A DNA stretch of 64,000 nt from an uncultured Bacteroidia bacterium (GTDB lineage Bacteria; Bacteroidota; Bacteroidia; Bacteroidales; UBA932). The translations under genes were made by a program, and so were the position numbers. The stretch lies in assembly GCA_902782225.1 (NCBI GenBank), contig CACZMF010000002.1, positions 62,001-126,000 on the forward strand, written 5' to 3'. Shown here piece by piece: positions 48,802 to 56,890 of the stretch; within the stretch, counting starts at the first letter, position 1, and every line of letters begins with the position of its first letter. The notes under the pieces were generated by a model. It did no database searches and had not been told where the DNA came from. It saw nothing but the letters and a program-made list of their open reading frames with translations.

Positions 48802-49797
48802 CTACAGGGTCTGGCCTCCGATGAACTCGCGCATGATGGAGGTGGGCGGTATTGCCGCTATCTCGTTGGGCTTCAGGGCGCTGCACCTGCGCAGGAATTC
48901 CAGGAGCTCGCTTGCCTTGGGGTAGGCGGGAGACGACTCAGCAATGCCGTAGAGCAGCGGCTCGGCGTAGTATTTCAGCAGCGGCACGTCGTAGAGCGTG
49001 GAGGAATTGAACACCACGTCGGCGTTCTCCTCGAAGGGGAAGATGTTGTAGGTCTCGCCACGACGCACTGAAGGCCAGCGGAGTATGTTGTCCTCGGGGC
49101 TGATGCCGCGCACGCGGTTGTCGCGCACTATGCGGCGGAGCAGGCGCTTGTCCGTGGTGCTATTGTGCACCTTTTCTCCTCCGGGAAGGGAAGAGAGGGC
49201 GGAGATGTAGATATGGAAAATCCTTTTCTGGTCCACGGCATAGGTGAGCTCCGGATTCAGGGCATGGATGCCTTCCATGAACAGTATGTCGTTCTTTTCC
49301 AACTTCATAGCCCTGGACGGATCGAGCACGGAGCGGCCTTCCTTGAAGTTGAACTTCGGGATGATGACTTCCTTGCCGGCGAGCAGGTCGTTGAGGTTCT
49401 CGTTGAGGAGCTCTACATTCATTGCGCCGAGGCACTCGAAGTCGTATTCGCCGTTTTCGTCTTTCGGAGTCTCCTCGCGAGGCCGGAAATAGTTGTCCAG
49501 TTCGATGACCTTCGGGGAAAGCCCTATCACCTTGCACTGCTGGGCGATACGCAGCGAGCTGCTGGTCTTCCCGCTGGAACTGGGGCCGGAAATCAGCACT
49601 ATGTTCGAGCGTTTGTGGCGCCAGAATATCTGGTCGGCGGCCTCGGCATATTTGCGTTCCTGCCGGGCTTCGCAGAGATTGATGAGGGAAATGGCTTCCC
49701 CTGAGTCCACTACTTCGTTGACTTTTTCGATGGTGTCGATGCCCACTGCGGAGCACCAGTCCTTGTATTCCTGCCTTGCGGCCTCAATCTTGGTCAT
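48802..49797 (-). CDS. Uridine kinase-like nucleoside kinase, short form
   Basis: 331 residues. P-loop ISGPSSSGKTSSSLRIA near residue 70, a Walker-B-like VIELDNYFRPREETP (phosphoribulokinase/uridine kinase family pattern), FMEGIHALNPELT and RRIVRDNRVRG (lid arginines). Many Bacteroidetes relatives are about 550 residues, with a TGS and threonyl-tRNA-synthetase-like N-terminal part before the kinase. This copy begins close to the kinase domain and keeps only about 60 residues of the linker. Its ATG overlaps the MBL hydrolase gene by 14 bases. Probable role is phosphorylation of a nucleoside in salvage; substrate not proven. Confidence 0.8.
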   Translation of the reverse strand: MTKIEAARQEYKDWCSAVGIDTIEKVNEVVDSGEAISLINLCEARQERKYAEAADQIFWRHKRSNIVLISGPSSSGKTSSSLRIAQQCKVIGLSPKVIELDNYFRPREETPKDENGEYDFECLGAMNVELLNENLNDLLAGKEVIIPKFNFKEGRSVLDPSRAMKLEKNDILFMEGIHALNPELTYAVDQKRIFHIYISALSSLPGGEKVHNSTTDKRLLRRIVRDNRVRGISPEDNILRWPSVRRGETYNIFPFEENADVVFNSSTLYDVPLLKYYAEPLLYGIAESSPAYPKASELLEFLRRCSALKPNEIAAIPPTSIMREFIGGQTL

Positions 49798-50473
49798 GGG
49801 TATCTTGGTTTAGTTCGGGAATCTCTTCCCTTTCGTTGAATGGTTCGAGGAACGGGTTGGTGGCACGTTCGGTGCCTATGGTGCTTGGGCCTCCGTGGCC
49901 CGGATATATCGTGATGTCGCCGTCCAGGGCCATCAGCTTGTTCATTATGGAACGGATTTCATCGTCGTATTCGCCCATGTAGAGGTCGCTGCGGCCTATG
50001 GCGCCGGCAAAGAGCGTGTCGCCGGAAAACATGAAGCTTTCCTCTTCCTCAAGGTAGCACACGCAGCCCGGGGAATGGCCTGGTGTGGTGATCACCTTGA
50101 ACCTGAGCCCGGCGGCGTCGATGATCGCGCCGTCGCGTATGTCGGTGGTGGTGAATTCCGGATCGGCTACCTGGAGCCCCCACTTGGCGACGCGCTGGTA
50201 ATAGCCTATGACCGGGAGGTCTTCCCGGGCCATGTAGACGGGCGTGCCGTAGGTTTTCTGTATCCATGCGGCGCCGAAGATGTGGTCCATGTGGCCGTGG
50301 GTGAGTAGCACCGCTTCCGGGGTGAAACCCTTCTCCCTCAGGCACGAAGAGAGGGCCTCCCTTTCCTTGCTGTCGTAGCAGCCGGGGTCGACGACCACGC
50401 ACTTGCCGGCCTCGCCGGAAACCACGTATGTGTTCACGCCGAGAGGATTGAATATGAAACGAAAAAACTCCAT
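49784..50473 (-). CDS. MBL-fold metallo-hydrolase (glyoxalase II-like)
   Basis: 229 residues. The metal motif LLTHGHMDHIFGA (HxHxDH) lies near residue 61. Further ligands are TTPGHSPGCVCYL, FSGDTLFAGAIGRSDL and YPGHGG. The short form without the C-terminal substrate domain of true glyoxalase II is typical of broad-range thioester hydrolases in anaerobes. ATG at 50473 (MEFFRFIFNPLGVNTYVV) is chosen on family start and promoter position. First gene of the recO unit and divergent from the deoxynucleoside kinases. Confidence 0.9.
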   Translation of the reverse strand: MEFFRFIFNPLGVNTYVVSGEAGKCVVVDPGCYDSKEREALSSCLREKGFTPEAVLLTHGHMDHIFGAAWIQKTYGTPVYMAREDLPVIGYYQRVAKWGLQVADPEFTTTDIRDGAIIDAAGLRFKVITTPGHSPGCVCYLEEEESFMFSGDTLFAGAIGRSDLYMGEYDDEIRSIMNKLMALDGDITIYPGHGGPSTIGTERATNPFLEPFNEREEIPELNQDTHDQD

Positions 50474-50479
50474 AATTAA

Positions 50480-50511
50480 TTGGCAAAAATACGAAAATCT
50501 ATTTATTTTTG
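50480..50511 (+). promoter_or_regulatory. Promoter for the first deoxynucleoside kinase
   Basis: TTG at 50480-50482 and TATTTTTG at 50504-50511 with a 21-base spacer. It interlocks with the opposite-strand promoter; the whole divergent region is 59 bases. Confidence 0.65.
50484..50491 (-). promoter_or_regulatory. -7 element for the MBL hydrolase - kinase - recO operon
   Basis: TATTTTTG on the minus strand, 10 bases before the ATG. A TTTG 22 bases upstream could serve as the -33 element. Confidence 0.6.
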
Positions 50512-50532
50512 TACAAAGCAAAACACGACATC

Positions 50533-51147
50533 ATGCATATCGGAATCGCTGGCAATATCGGCTGCGGAAAAACCACTCTCACCCGCATGCTTGCCAACCA
50601 TTATGGCTGGACCCCGAAATACGAGGCGGTGACCTACAATCCCTATCTGGAAGACTACTACAAGGATATTCCGCGCTGGTCCTACAACCTGGAGACCTAT
50701 TTCCTGGCCCAGCGTTTCAAGGACGTGCTGGAGATCGCCTCTTCCAAGGACGTGATCATACAGGACCGCACGCTCCTCGAAGGCGTCCACATCTTCGTGG
50801 CCAACAACCGCGAGCAGGGCAACCTTTCCGAACGCGACTACGACACCTACATGCAGCTTTTCAACCTGATGATGTCCATGGTGAACCCGCCGGACCTGCT
50901 GATCTACCTCAAGGCCTCGGTGCCGCACCTCGTGTCGCAGATCCAGAAGCGGGGGCGCGATTACGAGCAGACCATAAGCCTGGAATATCTTTCCGGCCTG
51001 AACCGCCACTATGAGGAATGGATATCCAGCTATCAGGGAAAGCTGCTGACCATCGACTCCGATTCCCTTGATTTTGAGCACAATCCGGAGGATTTTGCTT
51101 CGATTACAGACAAAATCGACGCCGAACTCTACGGTCTATTCAAATAA
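50533..51147 (+). CDS. Deoxynucleoside kinase (first of a tandem pair)
   Basis: 204 residues. ATP-dependent phosphorylation of deoxynucleosides in salvage, dGK/dAK-like family. P-loop GIAGNIGCGKTTLTRML near residue 5, VIIQDRTLLEGVHIF (the DR motif) and the lid QKRGRDYEQTISLEYL. ATG at 50533 is preferred over a TTG upstream since the P-loop must begin near the N-terminus. It is a close paralogue of the next gene, 34 bases away. In Firmicutes such pairs form a heterodimer with split base preference; whether that holds here is inference. Confidence 0.9.
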   Translation: MHIGIAGNIGCGKTTLTRMLANHYGWTPKYEAVTYNPYLEDYYKDIPRWSYNLETYFLAQRFKDVLEIASSKDVIIQDRTLLEGVHIFVANNREQGNLSERDYDTYMQLFNLMMSMVNPPDLLIYLKASVPHLVSQIQKRGRDYEQTISLEYLSGLNRHYEEWISSYQGKLLTIDSDSLDFEHNPEDFASITDKIDAELYGLFK

Positions 51148-51152
51148 ATAGT

Positions 51153-51160
51153 TATCTTTG
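51153..51160 (+). promoter_or_regulatory. -7 element for the second deoxynucleoside kinase
   Basis: TATCTTTG lies in the 34-base gap between the two kinase genes, 21 bases before the ATG, so the second copy may be transcribed independently. No -33 TTG is evident. Confidence 0.6.
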
Positions 51161-51181
51161 TAGTTTGTAACACTTGATATT

Positions 51182-51799
51182 ATGCACGTAGCGATTGCTG
51201 GAAATATCGGTAGCGGAAAGACCACGCTGACCAAGATGCTAGCCGCCCACTATGGGTGGACACCCAGGTTTGAACCGGTTGATTTCAACCCCTATCTCGC
51301 AGATTACTACGAGGATATGGAGCGTTGGTCGTTCAATCTCCAGATCTACTTCCTGAACAAGCGTTTCAAGGATATCCTCGACATCAACAAATCCGACAAG
51401 GTGATCATCCAGGACCGCACCATCTACGAGGACGCCCGCATCTTCGCCCGCAATCTCCACGACATGGGCCTTATGAGCACCCGCGATTTCGAGAACTACA
51501 CCGACCTCTTCGACCTTATGATGTCCCTGGTCGGTCTTCCCGACCTGCTGATCTACCTTCGCTCGTCCATCCCCAACCTCATTTCCCAGATCGAGAAGCG
51601 CGGCCGCGAATACGAAAAGAGCATACGCATCGACTACCTGACCGGCCTGAACCAGAAGTATGAAGAATGGATCAGCGGCTACACCGGCAATCTGCTGATA
51701 GTGGACGCGGACAATATCAAGTTCGGCAACCGCCCCGAAGACTTTGAACAAATCACAAATATGATAGATGCCAAACTCTATGGCCTCTTCCCCGAATAA
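51182..51799 (+). CDS. Deoxynucleoside kinase (second of a tandem pair)
   Basis: 205 residues. P-loop AIAGNIGSGKTTLTKML, then VIIQDRTIYEDARIF and EKRGREYEKSIRIDYLTGL, matching the first copy at most conserved positions. Differences cluster at likely base-contacting sites (LLEGVHIF versus IYEDARIF after the DR motif). This suggests the two kinases prefer different deoxynucleosides. Ends 4 bases before the acyl-CoA ligase gene. Confidence 0.9.
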   Translation: MHVAIAGNIGSGKTTLTKMLAAHYGWTPRFEPVDFNPYLADYYEDMERWSFNLQIYFLNKRFKDILDINKSDKVIIQDRTIYEDARIFARNLHDMGLMSTRDFENYTDLFDLMMSLVGLPDLLIYLRSSIPNLISQIEKRGREYEKSIRIDYLTGLNQKYEEWISGYTGNLLIVDADNIKFGNRPEDFEQITNMIDAKLYGLFPE

Positions 51800-51803
51800 A
51801 AAT

Positions 51804-53720
51804 ATGGAAAAACCCTTTGACACGATCATCGACTTTGTCGATCATTATGCCGCCAAATACGGCGATGACACTTTCCTGCGCGAAAAGGTAGGAGAAACCT
51901 GGACGGAAACATCATTCAAGCAGACCCGCGAAGAGGGTCGCATCTACGCCGCCGGCTTCATGGCCCTCGGCCTGAAGAAAGGCGAGAAGGTCGCTTTGAT
52001 TTCAGAAGGGCGCAACAAATGGATATTCAGTGAATTGGGCGTCCTGTACGCCGGTGGCACCGACGTGCCCCTCTCCTTCAAACTGGAGTCTGACTTCGAC
52101 CTCACTTTCCGTATCAACCACTCCGATTCCCGCTTCATCATCGCTTCCGAAAGCCAGATCGACAAAGTGCGCCGCGTCATCGGCCAGTGCCCTGCAATCG
52201 AAAAGATCATAGTGCTGGACGACCTGCCCCTGCAGGAAGGCGAAATGTATGTGGGCGAGCTCCGCAGCATGGGCGAAGAATTCCTGAAGACCCGCCTTCC
52301 CGAGCTCGAAGAGCGCATCGCATCCATAAAGCCCGGCGACTACGCCAATATTTCCTACACCTCCGGCACCACCGCCGACCCCAAGGGAATACTCCTCACC
52401 CACAACAACTACACTTCCAACATAGTGCAGTGCAACTCGGTGGTGAAAATCGACCGTGGCGACGTGATGCTCATCATCACCCCCCTCGACCACTGCTTCG
52501 CGCACGTTGCCGGTTTCTACTTCATGATGTGCAACGGCGGCAGCATAGCCACTGTCCCGGGAGGGAAGAATGCAATCACGATGCTGCGCAACATTCCCAT
52601 GGCCATACGTGAGGTCCGTCCCCACCTGATGCTTTCCGTGCCCGCGATTTCCCGCAACTTCCGCAAGAACATCGAGGCCGGCATCAAGAAGAAGGGCCCC
52701 AAGGTGCAGAAACTCTATGAATTTGCGCTCGACAACGCGATAAAGTACAACCGTGAGTACTACAACATGGGCAAGCCCTGCTGGAAGCTCTGGTGGCGCA
52801 AGCCCATCAAGGACCTGATGGACAAGCTCATCTTCAAGGGCGTGCGTGAAAGCTTCGGCGGCCGCTTCAAGTTCTTCATCGGCGGCGGCGCCCTGCTCGA
52901 CATCGAGTTGCAGCGCTACTTCTGCGCCGTGGGAATGCCCATTTTCCAGGGCTACGGACTGACCGAGGCCACCCCTGTGATCTGCGCCAACTCCGCCGGC
53001 CACGCCCGTTTCGGATCCTCCGGCCGCATCGTCCAGCCCATGGACATCAAGATATGCGACGAAGACGGCAAGGAAGTGCCCAACGGCACCACCGGCGAGA
53101 TAGTCATCCGCGGCGGAAACGTGATGGCCGGCTACTGGAAGAATCCCGAAGCCACAGCTGCCACCATCGTGGACGGCTGGCTCCACACCGGCGACCGCGG
53201 CTACATCTGCGCCGAAGATCCCCGCTTCCTCTATGTGACAGGCCGCTTCAAGAGCCTCCTGATCTCCTCCGACGGTGAAAAGTATTCCCCCGAAGGCTAT
53301 GAGGACAGCCTCGCGGACGGATCCAGGTTCATAGAAGCTTCCGTGCTCCACAACAACCAGAGCCCCTGGACCGTCGTGCTCGTGATTCCCAACAAGACTG
53401 CCCTTGCCGAGGCCGTTAAGGAAAAAGGACTGGATCCCGCATCCGACGCAGGAATCAAGGCCCAGCTCGACATCATCAAGGGCGAGGTGGACTCCTACCG
53501 TCCCGGCGGAAGGCACGCAGGCCTGTTCCCTGAAAAGTGGCTTCCCGCCGCCATCATAGTGGGCGACACTCCTTTCACGGAGCAGAACGGCATGCTCAAC
53601 ACCACATCCAAGATGGTGCGCGGCAAGGTGGAGAAATTCTACGCCGACCGCATCGAGTACGCCATGACCGCGGAAGGCAAGGAGCTCTACAACGAGAAGA
53701 ATATTCAATCACTAAAATAA
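51804..53720 (+). CDS. Long-chain fatty acid-CoA ligase (AMP-forming)
   Basis: 638 residues. Activates fatty acids as acyl-adenylate and then acyl-CoA at the inner face of the membrane. The AMP-binding P-loop is SYTSGTTADPKGILLTHNNY near residue 185; further motifs are QGYGLTEATPVI near 385, and GWLHTGDRGYI with the conserved Asp near 455. A C-terminal NTTSKMVRGKVEKFY carries the catalytic Lys. Start at 51804 is taken as the first ATG after the kinase gene. The size and the long insertion around residues 290-350 fit the bacterial FAA1/FAD15-like group. Confidence 0.92.
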   Translation: MEKPFDTIIDFVDHYAAKYGDDTFLREKVGETWTETSFKQTREEGRIYAAGFMALGLKKGEKVALISEGRNKWIFSELGVLYAGGTDVPLSFKLESDFDLTFRINHSDSRFIIASESQIDKVRRVIGQCPAIEKIIVLDDLPLQEGEMYVGELRSMGEEFLKTRLPELEERIASIKPGDYANISYTSGTTADPKGILLTHNNYTSNIVQCNSVVKIDRGDVMLIITPLDHCFAHVAGFYFMMCNGGSIATVPGGKNAITMLRNIPMAIREVRPHLMLSVPAISRNFRKNIEAGIKKKGPKVQKLYEFALDNAIKYNREYYNMGKPCWKLWWRKPIKDLMDKLIFKGVRESFGGRFKFFIGGGALLDIELQRYFCAVGMPIFQGYGLTEATPVICANSAGHARFGSSGRIVQPMDIKICDEDGKEVPNGTTGEIVIRGGNVMAGYWKNPEATAATIVDGWLHTGDRGYICAEDPRFLYVTGRFKSLLISSDGEKYSPEGYEDSLADGSRFIEASVLHNNQSPWTVVLVIPNKTALAEAVKEKGLDPASDAGIKAQLDIIKGEVDSYRPGGRHAGLFPEKWLPAAIIVGDTPFTEQNGMLNTTSKMVRGKVEKFYADRIEYAMTAEGKELYNEKNIQSLK

Positions 53721-53730
53721 TTAATGCGTT

Positions 53731-55008
53731 ATGACTAAAACCGCCAACGCCAAGAGCTACACCCCGGCCATAGTGGTGATGTTCGCGCTGTTCTTCATGA
53801 TAGCGTTCGTCACCAACCTCGCCGGCTCGATGGGCGTCATTGTGACCAACCAGTTCGGTGCCTCCAAGGCCCTGTCCCAGCTTGGCTCGCTAGCCAATTT
53901 CATCGCCTATGCCTGCATGGGTATCCCTGCCGGCATCATCCTGAAGCGCAAGGGCTACAAGTTCACGTCCCTTCTCGCTGTCGTCATCGGTTTCGTGGGA
54001 GTGGGCATCCAGTTCCTCTCCGGATATGTCGAGTCCTTTGCCGTCTATGTGGCCGGTGCATTCGTGGCCGGTTTCTCGATGTGCATGCTCAACATCGTGG
54101 TGAACCCCATGCTGAACACCCTCGGCGGTGGCGGCAACAAAGGTAACCAGCTGATCCAGTGGGGCGGCTCCTGCAACTCCATCGGCGGCACCATAGCTCC
54201 CGTGTTCGTGGGCTGGCTCGTCGGCGGCTCCATCGCAGATGCCAGCGTCGCCAAGGCGGCACCCGTGATGATCATCGCCATGGCCATCTTCGCCCTGGCA
54301 TTCGTGATCATCATGCTCACCAATATCCCCGAGCCCCATATGGAGACCCCTGCCGAAAAGGCCGCCCGCCTCGCCGGCAAGGCAGTCAAGGATCCCTACG
54401 GACCCCTGTCTTTCCGCCACTTCGTGCTCGGCGCCATCGCCATTTTCTTCTATGTCGGTATCGAGGTGAGCATCCCCAACACCGCCAACGTGTATTTCTC
54501 CGGCCTCGACTGGGTGGGCCCTGCCCTGACCGGCACCATCATCGGCGGCTACTGGTTCAGCATGCTTATCGGACGCCTCGTGGGTGCATCCATCGGCGCG
54601 AAGGTCAGCAGCAAGCTTATGCTCCTTGCCACTTCAGCGGCAGCCGTGGTGTTCGTCATCTGCGCCATCCTCATACCTGAATCGACGGCGATCAAGTTCC
54701 GTGAGTCACAGGTTCCCCTGTCCCTTATCTTCCTTATGCTCTGCGGTCTCTGCACCTCGGTCATGTGGGGCTCGATCTTCAACCTCGCAGCCGAAGGGCT
54801 CGGCAAATATACTGCTCCCGCATCCGGTATCTTCATGACCCTGGTCTGCGGCGGCGGCATCATCCCCTTCATCCAGAACACCCTGGCAGATGTGCCCAGC
54901 ATCGGCTCGATGCGCAGCTACTGGCTGATCGTGGCCTGCCTGTGCTACCTGATTTTCTATGCCGTAGCCGGCAGCAAGAACGTGAATAAAGATATCCCCG
55001 TAGAGTAG
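53731..55008 (+). CDS. MFS sugar transporter (FucP/GluP-like)
   Basis: 425 residues with about twelve membrane helices. The pattern AGIILKRKGYKFTSLLAVVIG in the loop 2-3 region, NPMLNTLGGGGNKGNQL and the WGGSCNSIGGTIAPVFVGWL helix resemble the fucose/glucose/galactose:H+ symporter group used by Bacteroides for free sugars. It is followed after 6 bases by a ROK glucokinase, so glucose (or a related hexose) import followed by phosphorylation is the natural reading. Confidence 0.83.
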   Translation: MTKTANAKSYTPAIVVMFALFFMIAFVTNLAGSMGVIVTNQFGASKALSQLGSLANFIAYACMGIPAGIILKRKGYKFTSLLAVVIGFVGVGIQFLSGYVESFAVYVAGAFVAGFSMCMLNIVVNPMLNTLGGGGNKGNQLIQWGGSCNSIGGTIAPVFVGWLVGGSIADASVAKAAPVMIIAMAIFALAFVIIMLTNIPEPHMETPAEKAARLAGKAVKDPYGPLSFRHFVLGAIAIFFYVGIEVSIPNTANVYFSGLDWVGPALTGTIIGGYWFSMLIGRLVGASIGAKVSSKLMLLATSAAAVVFVICAILIPESTAIKFRESQVPLSLIFLMLCGLCTSVMWGSIFNLAAEGLGKYTAPASGIFMTLVCGGGIIPFIQNTLADVPSIGSMRSYWLIVACLCYLIFYAVAGSKNVNKDIPVE

Positions 55009-55014
55009 CAGATT

Positions 55015-55974
55015 ATGGAACAGCCTTACGTACTCGGTATTGATATCGGCGGACAGACCGCCAAGAGCGGCGTGGTCAACGCCCGCGGCGAAGTGCTCGC
55101 CCAGACTATCCTCGTGTCCAACAACCACGAAGACGCCGCCAGTTTCGTCGGCGCCCTTGCAGGCACCCTGAAGAAGCTTATCTCCGATGCCGGCGTGTCC
55201 GGACAGGTGCGCGGTATCGGTGTGGGCGCCCCCAACGGCAACTTCTACACAGGCGAGATCAAGGATGCCCCCAACCTCGCCTGGGCCCATGAGAAAAACA
55301 TACCCTTCGCAAAGATGCTCTCCGAAGCCATGGACGGCCTGCCCGTGGCCCTCACCAACGACGCGAATGCAGCAGCAGTGGGTGAGATGACCTACGGCGC
55401 CGCCAAGGGCCTCAAGGACTTCATCATGATCACTCTCGGCACCGGTGTCGGCAGCGGCATCGTCATCGACGGCAAGGTGGTCTATGGCCACGACGGATTC
55501 GCCGGCGAGCTCGGCCACACCTGCGCAGTGCGCGGCGGCCGCACCTGCAACTGCGGAAAGACGGGATGCCTCGAGGCTTACTGCTCCGCCATCGGAGTGG
55601 CCCGCACCGCAAAGGAGTGGCTGGAGATGCATCCCGAGGAGTCTTCTCTCCTCCGCCTCAGGGAAAACCTCACCTCCAAGGATGTCTATGAGGCAGCCAA
55701 GGCCGGAGACAATATGGCGAAGGAAATATTCGATTTCACCGGAAATCTCCTCGGCCGCAGTTTTGCTGATTTCATCGCATTCTCCGCTCCTGAGGCCATA
55801 GTGCTCTTCGGAGGCCTGGCGCGTGCGAGGGAGTTCCTGTATGAACCTATACTCAAGTCTATGAATGAGAACTTGCTGCCGTTGTGGCGCGACAAAGTGA
55901 AGCTGCTCTTCTCGAGCCTCTCCGAGTCCGATGCCGCAATACTCGGAGCATCAGCTCTTGCCTGGGATTTTTAA
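55015..55974 (+). CDS. ROK-family glucokinase
   Basis: 319 residues. ATP-binding LGIDIGGQTAKSGVV at the N-terminus, VALTNDANAAAVGEM with the catalytic Asp, GTGVGSGIVIDGKVVYGHDG, and the ROK zinc signature HTCAVRGGRTCNCGKTGCLE, all intact. It has no N-terminal HTH, so it is a kinase rather than a NagC-type repressor. It phosphorylates glucose or a related sugar brought in by the adjacent transporter. No promoter is seen before it; probably co-transcribed. Confidence 0.92.
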   Translation: MEQPYVLGIDIGGQTAKSGVVNARGEVLAQTILVSNNHEDAASFVGALAGTLKKLISDAGVSGQVRGIGVGAPNGNFYTGEIKDAPNLAWAHEKNIPFAKMLSEAMDGLPVALTNDANAAAVGEMTYGAAKGLKDFIMITLGTGVGSGIVIDGKVVYGHDGFAGELGHTCAVRGGRTCNCGKTGCLEAYCSAIGVARTAKEWLEMHPEESSLLRLRENLTSKDVYEAAKAGDNMAKEIFDFTGNLLGRSFADFIAFSAPEAIVLFGGLARAREFLYEPILKSMNENLLPLWRDKVKLLFSSLSESDAAILGASALAWDF

Positions 55975-55998
55975 TTCATTAACAATTAATATTTTAAG

Positions 55999-56808
55999 AT
56001 GAAAACATTCAAATTTCTTTTCGCACTCGCACTGGGTGCATCATTCGTAGCCTGCACCCCCAAGGACGTTGAGCCTGCAGTGGAGGGTCAGGAAGCCAAG
56101 GAAGGCGTTGAAGAAGCCGTCAAGACCCTCAAGGATTATTCTCCTACCAAAGCTGAGATCGATACCGTCAGCTATCTCCTCGGTGTCAACTTCGGAAGCT
56201 TCCTGAAGGGCTACAACTTCGGCGACGTGAACTATTCCAAGGTGATCGCCGGTATGAAGGATTTCGTCAACTCCAAGGGCGACTTCCGCGATCCCGACTT
56301 CAACGACCAGTTCAAGATCAGCCCTGAGCGCATCAACGACGTGTTCAACGCATATCTTGAGAAGCGCCACAACTACATTCTCCTCGAGAACAAGGAGAAG
56401 GGCGACAAGTTCCTTGCTGCCAACCGCAAGAAGGACGGCGTGCAGGAGACCGAGAGCGGCCTTCAGTACAAGATCATCGAGCCTGGCAACGAGAACAAGC
56501 CCGAGGCAGCCGACACCGTGTGGGTGAAGTACAAGGGCACCCTCATCGACGGCAAGGTGTTCGACCAGACCGAAGAAGGTGCCGATCCTATCAGCTTCCC
56601 TCTGAAGAGCGTCGTCCCCGGCTGGACCGAGGGTATGCAGCTCATCGGTGAAGGCGGCCACATCGAACTCTACGTTCCCGCCAACCTCGCTTACGGCGAG
56701 CAGGGCCGTCCCGGCATCGATCCCAACTCTCTCCTTATCTTCGACGTCGAGCTCGTGAAGGTGGGCAAGTTCGTCCCCGCTCCCGAGGCAGTGGAGAAGA
56801 AGAAATAA
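55999..56808 (+). CDS. FKBP-type peptidyl-prolyl isomerase lipoprotein
   Basis: 269 residues. Lipoprotein signal with lipobox SFVAC (Cys about residue 17). An N-terminal helical dimerisation domain (about 45-145, FKBP_N type: VSYLLGVNFGSFLKGYNF) is followed by the FKBP catalytic domain (about 150-262). The latter has VWVKYKGTLIDGKVFDQT, VVPGWTEGMQLIGEGGHIEL and VPANLAYGEQGRPGIDPN. This is the Mip/FkpA layout. It folds periplasmic or surface proteins. A strong terminator follows 19 bases after the stop. Confidence 0.93.
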   Translation: MKTFKFLFALALGASFVACTPKDVEPAVEGQEAKEGVEEAVKTLKDYSPTKAEIDTVSYLLGVNFGSFLKGYNFGDVNYSKVIAGMKDFVNSKGDFRDPDFNDQFKISPERINDVFNAYLEKRHNYILLENKEKGDKFLAANRKKDGVQETESGLQYKIIEPGNENKPEAADTVWVKYKGTLIDGKVFDQTEEGADPISFPLKSVVPGWTEGMQLIGEGGHIELYVPANLAYGEQGRPGIDPNSLLIFDVELVKVGKFVPAPEAVEKKK

Positions 56809-56827
56809 TCATTTCTTCCAGAAGTGA

Positions 56828-56863
56828 AGGCCGGGACTCCTCGAAGAGCTCCGGCCTTTTTTC
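56828..56863 (+). terminator. Intrinsic terminator after the FKBP gene
   Basis: AGGCCGG pairs with CCGGCCT, extended through an imperfect inner stem, and is followed by a run of T residues. It separates the sugar/FKBP unit from the GH3 gene. Confidence 0.85.
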
Positions 56864-56879
56864 TTTCCGTGAGAATTCA

Positions 56880-56887
56880 TATCTTTG
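56880..56887 (+). promoter_or_regulatory. -7 element for the GH3 gene, leaderless arrangement
   Basis: TATCTTTG ends only 3 bases before the chosen ATG at 56891. If transcription starts beyond that ATG, the next in-frame ATG at 56903 would be used instead. Confidence 0.55.
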
Positions 56888-56890
56888 TGT

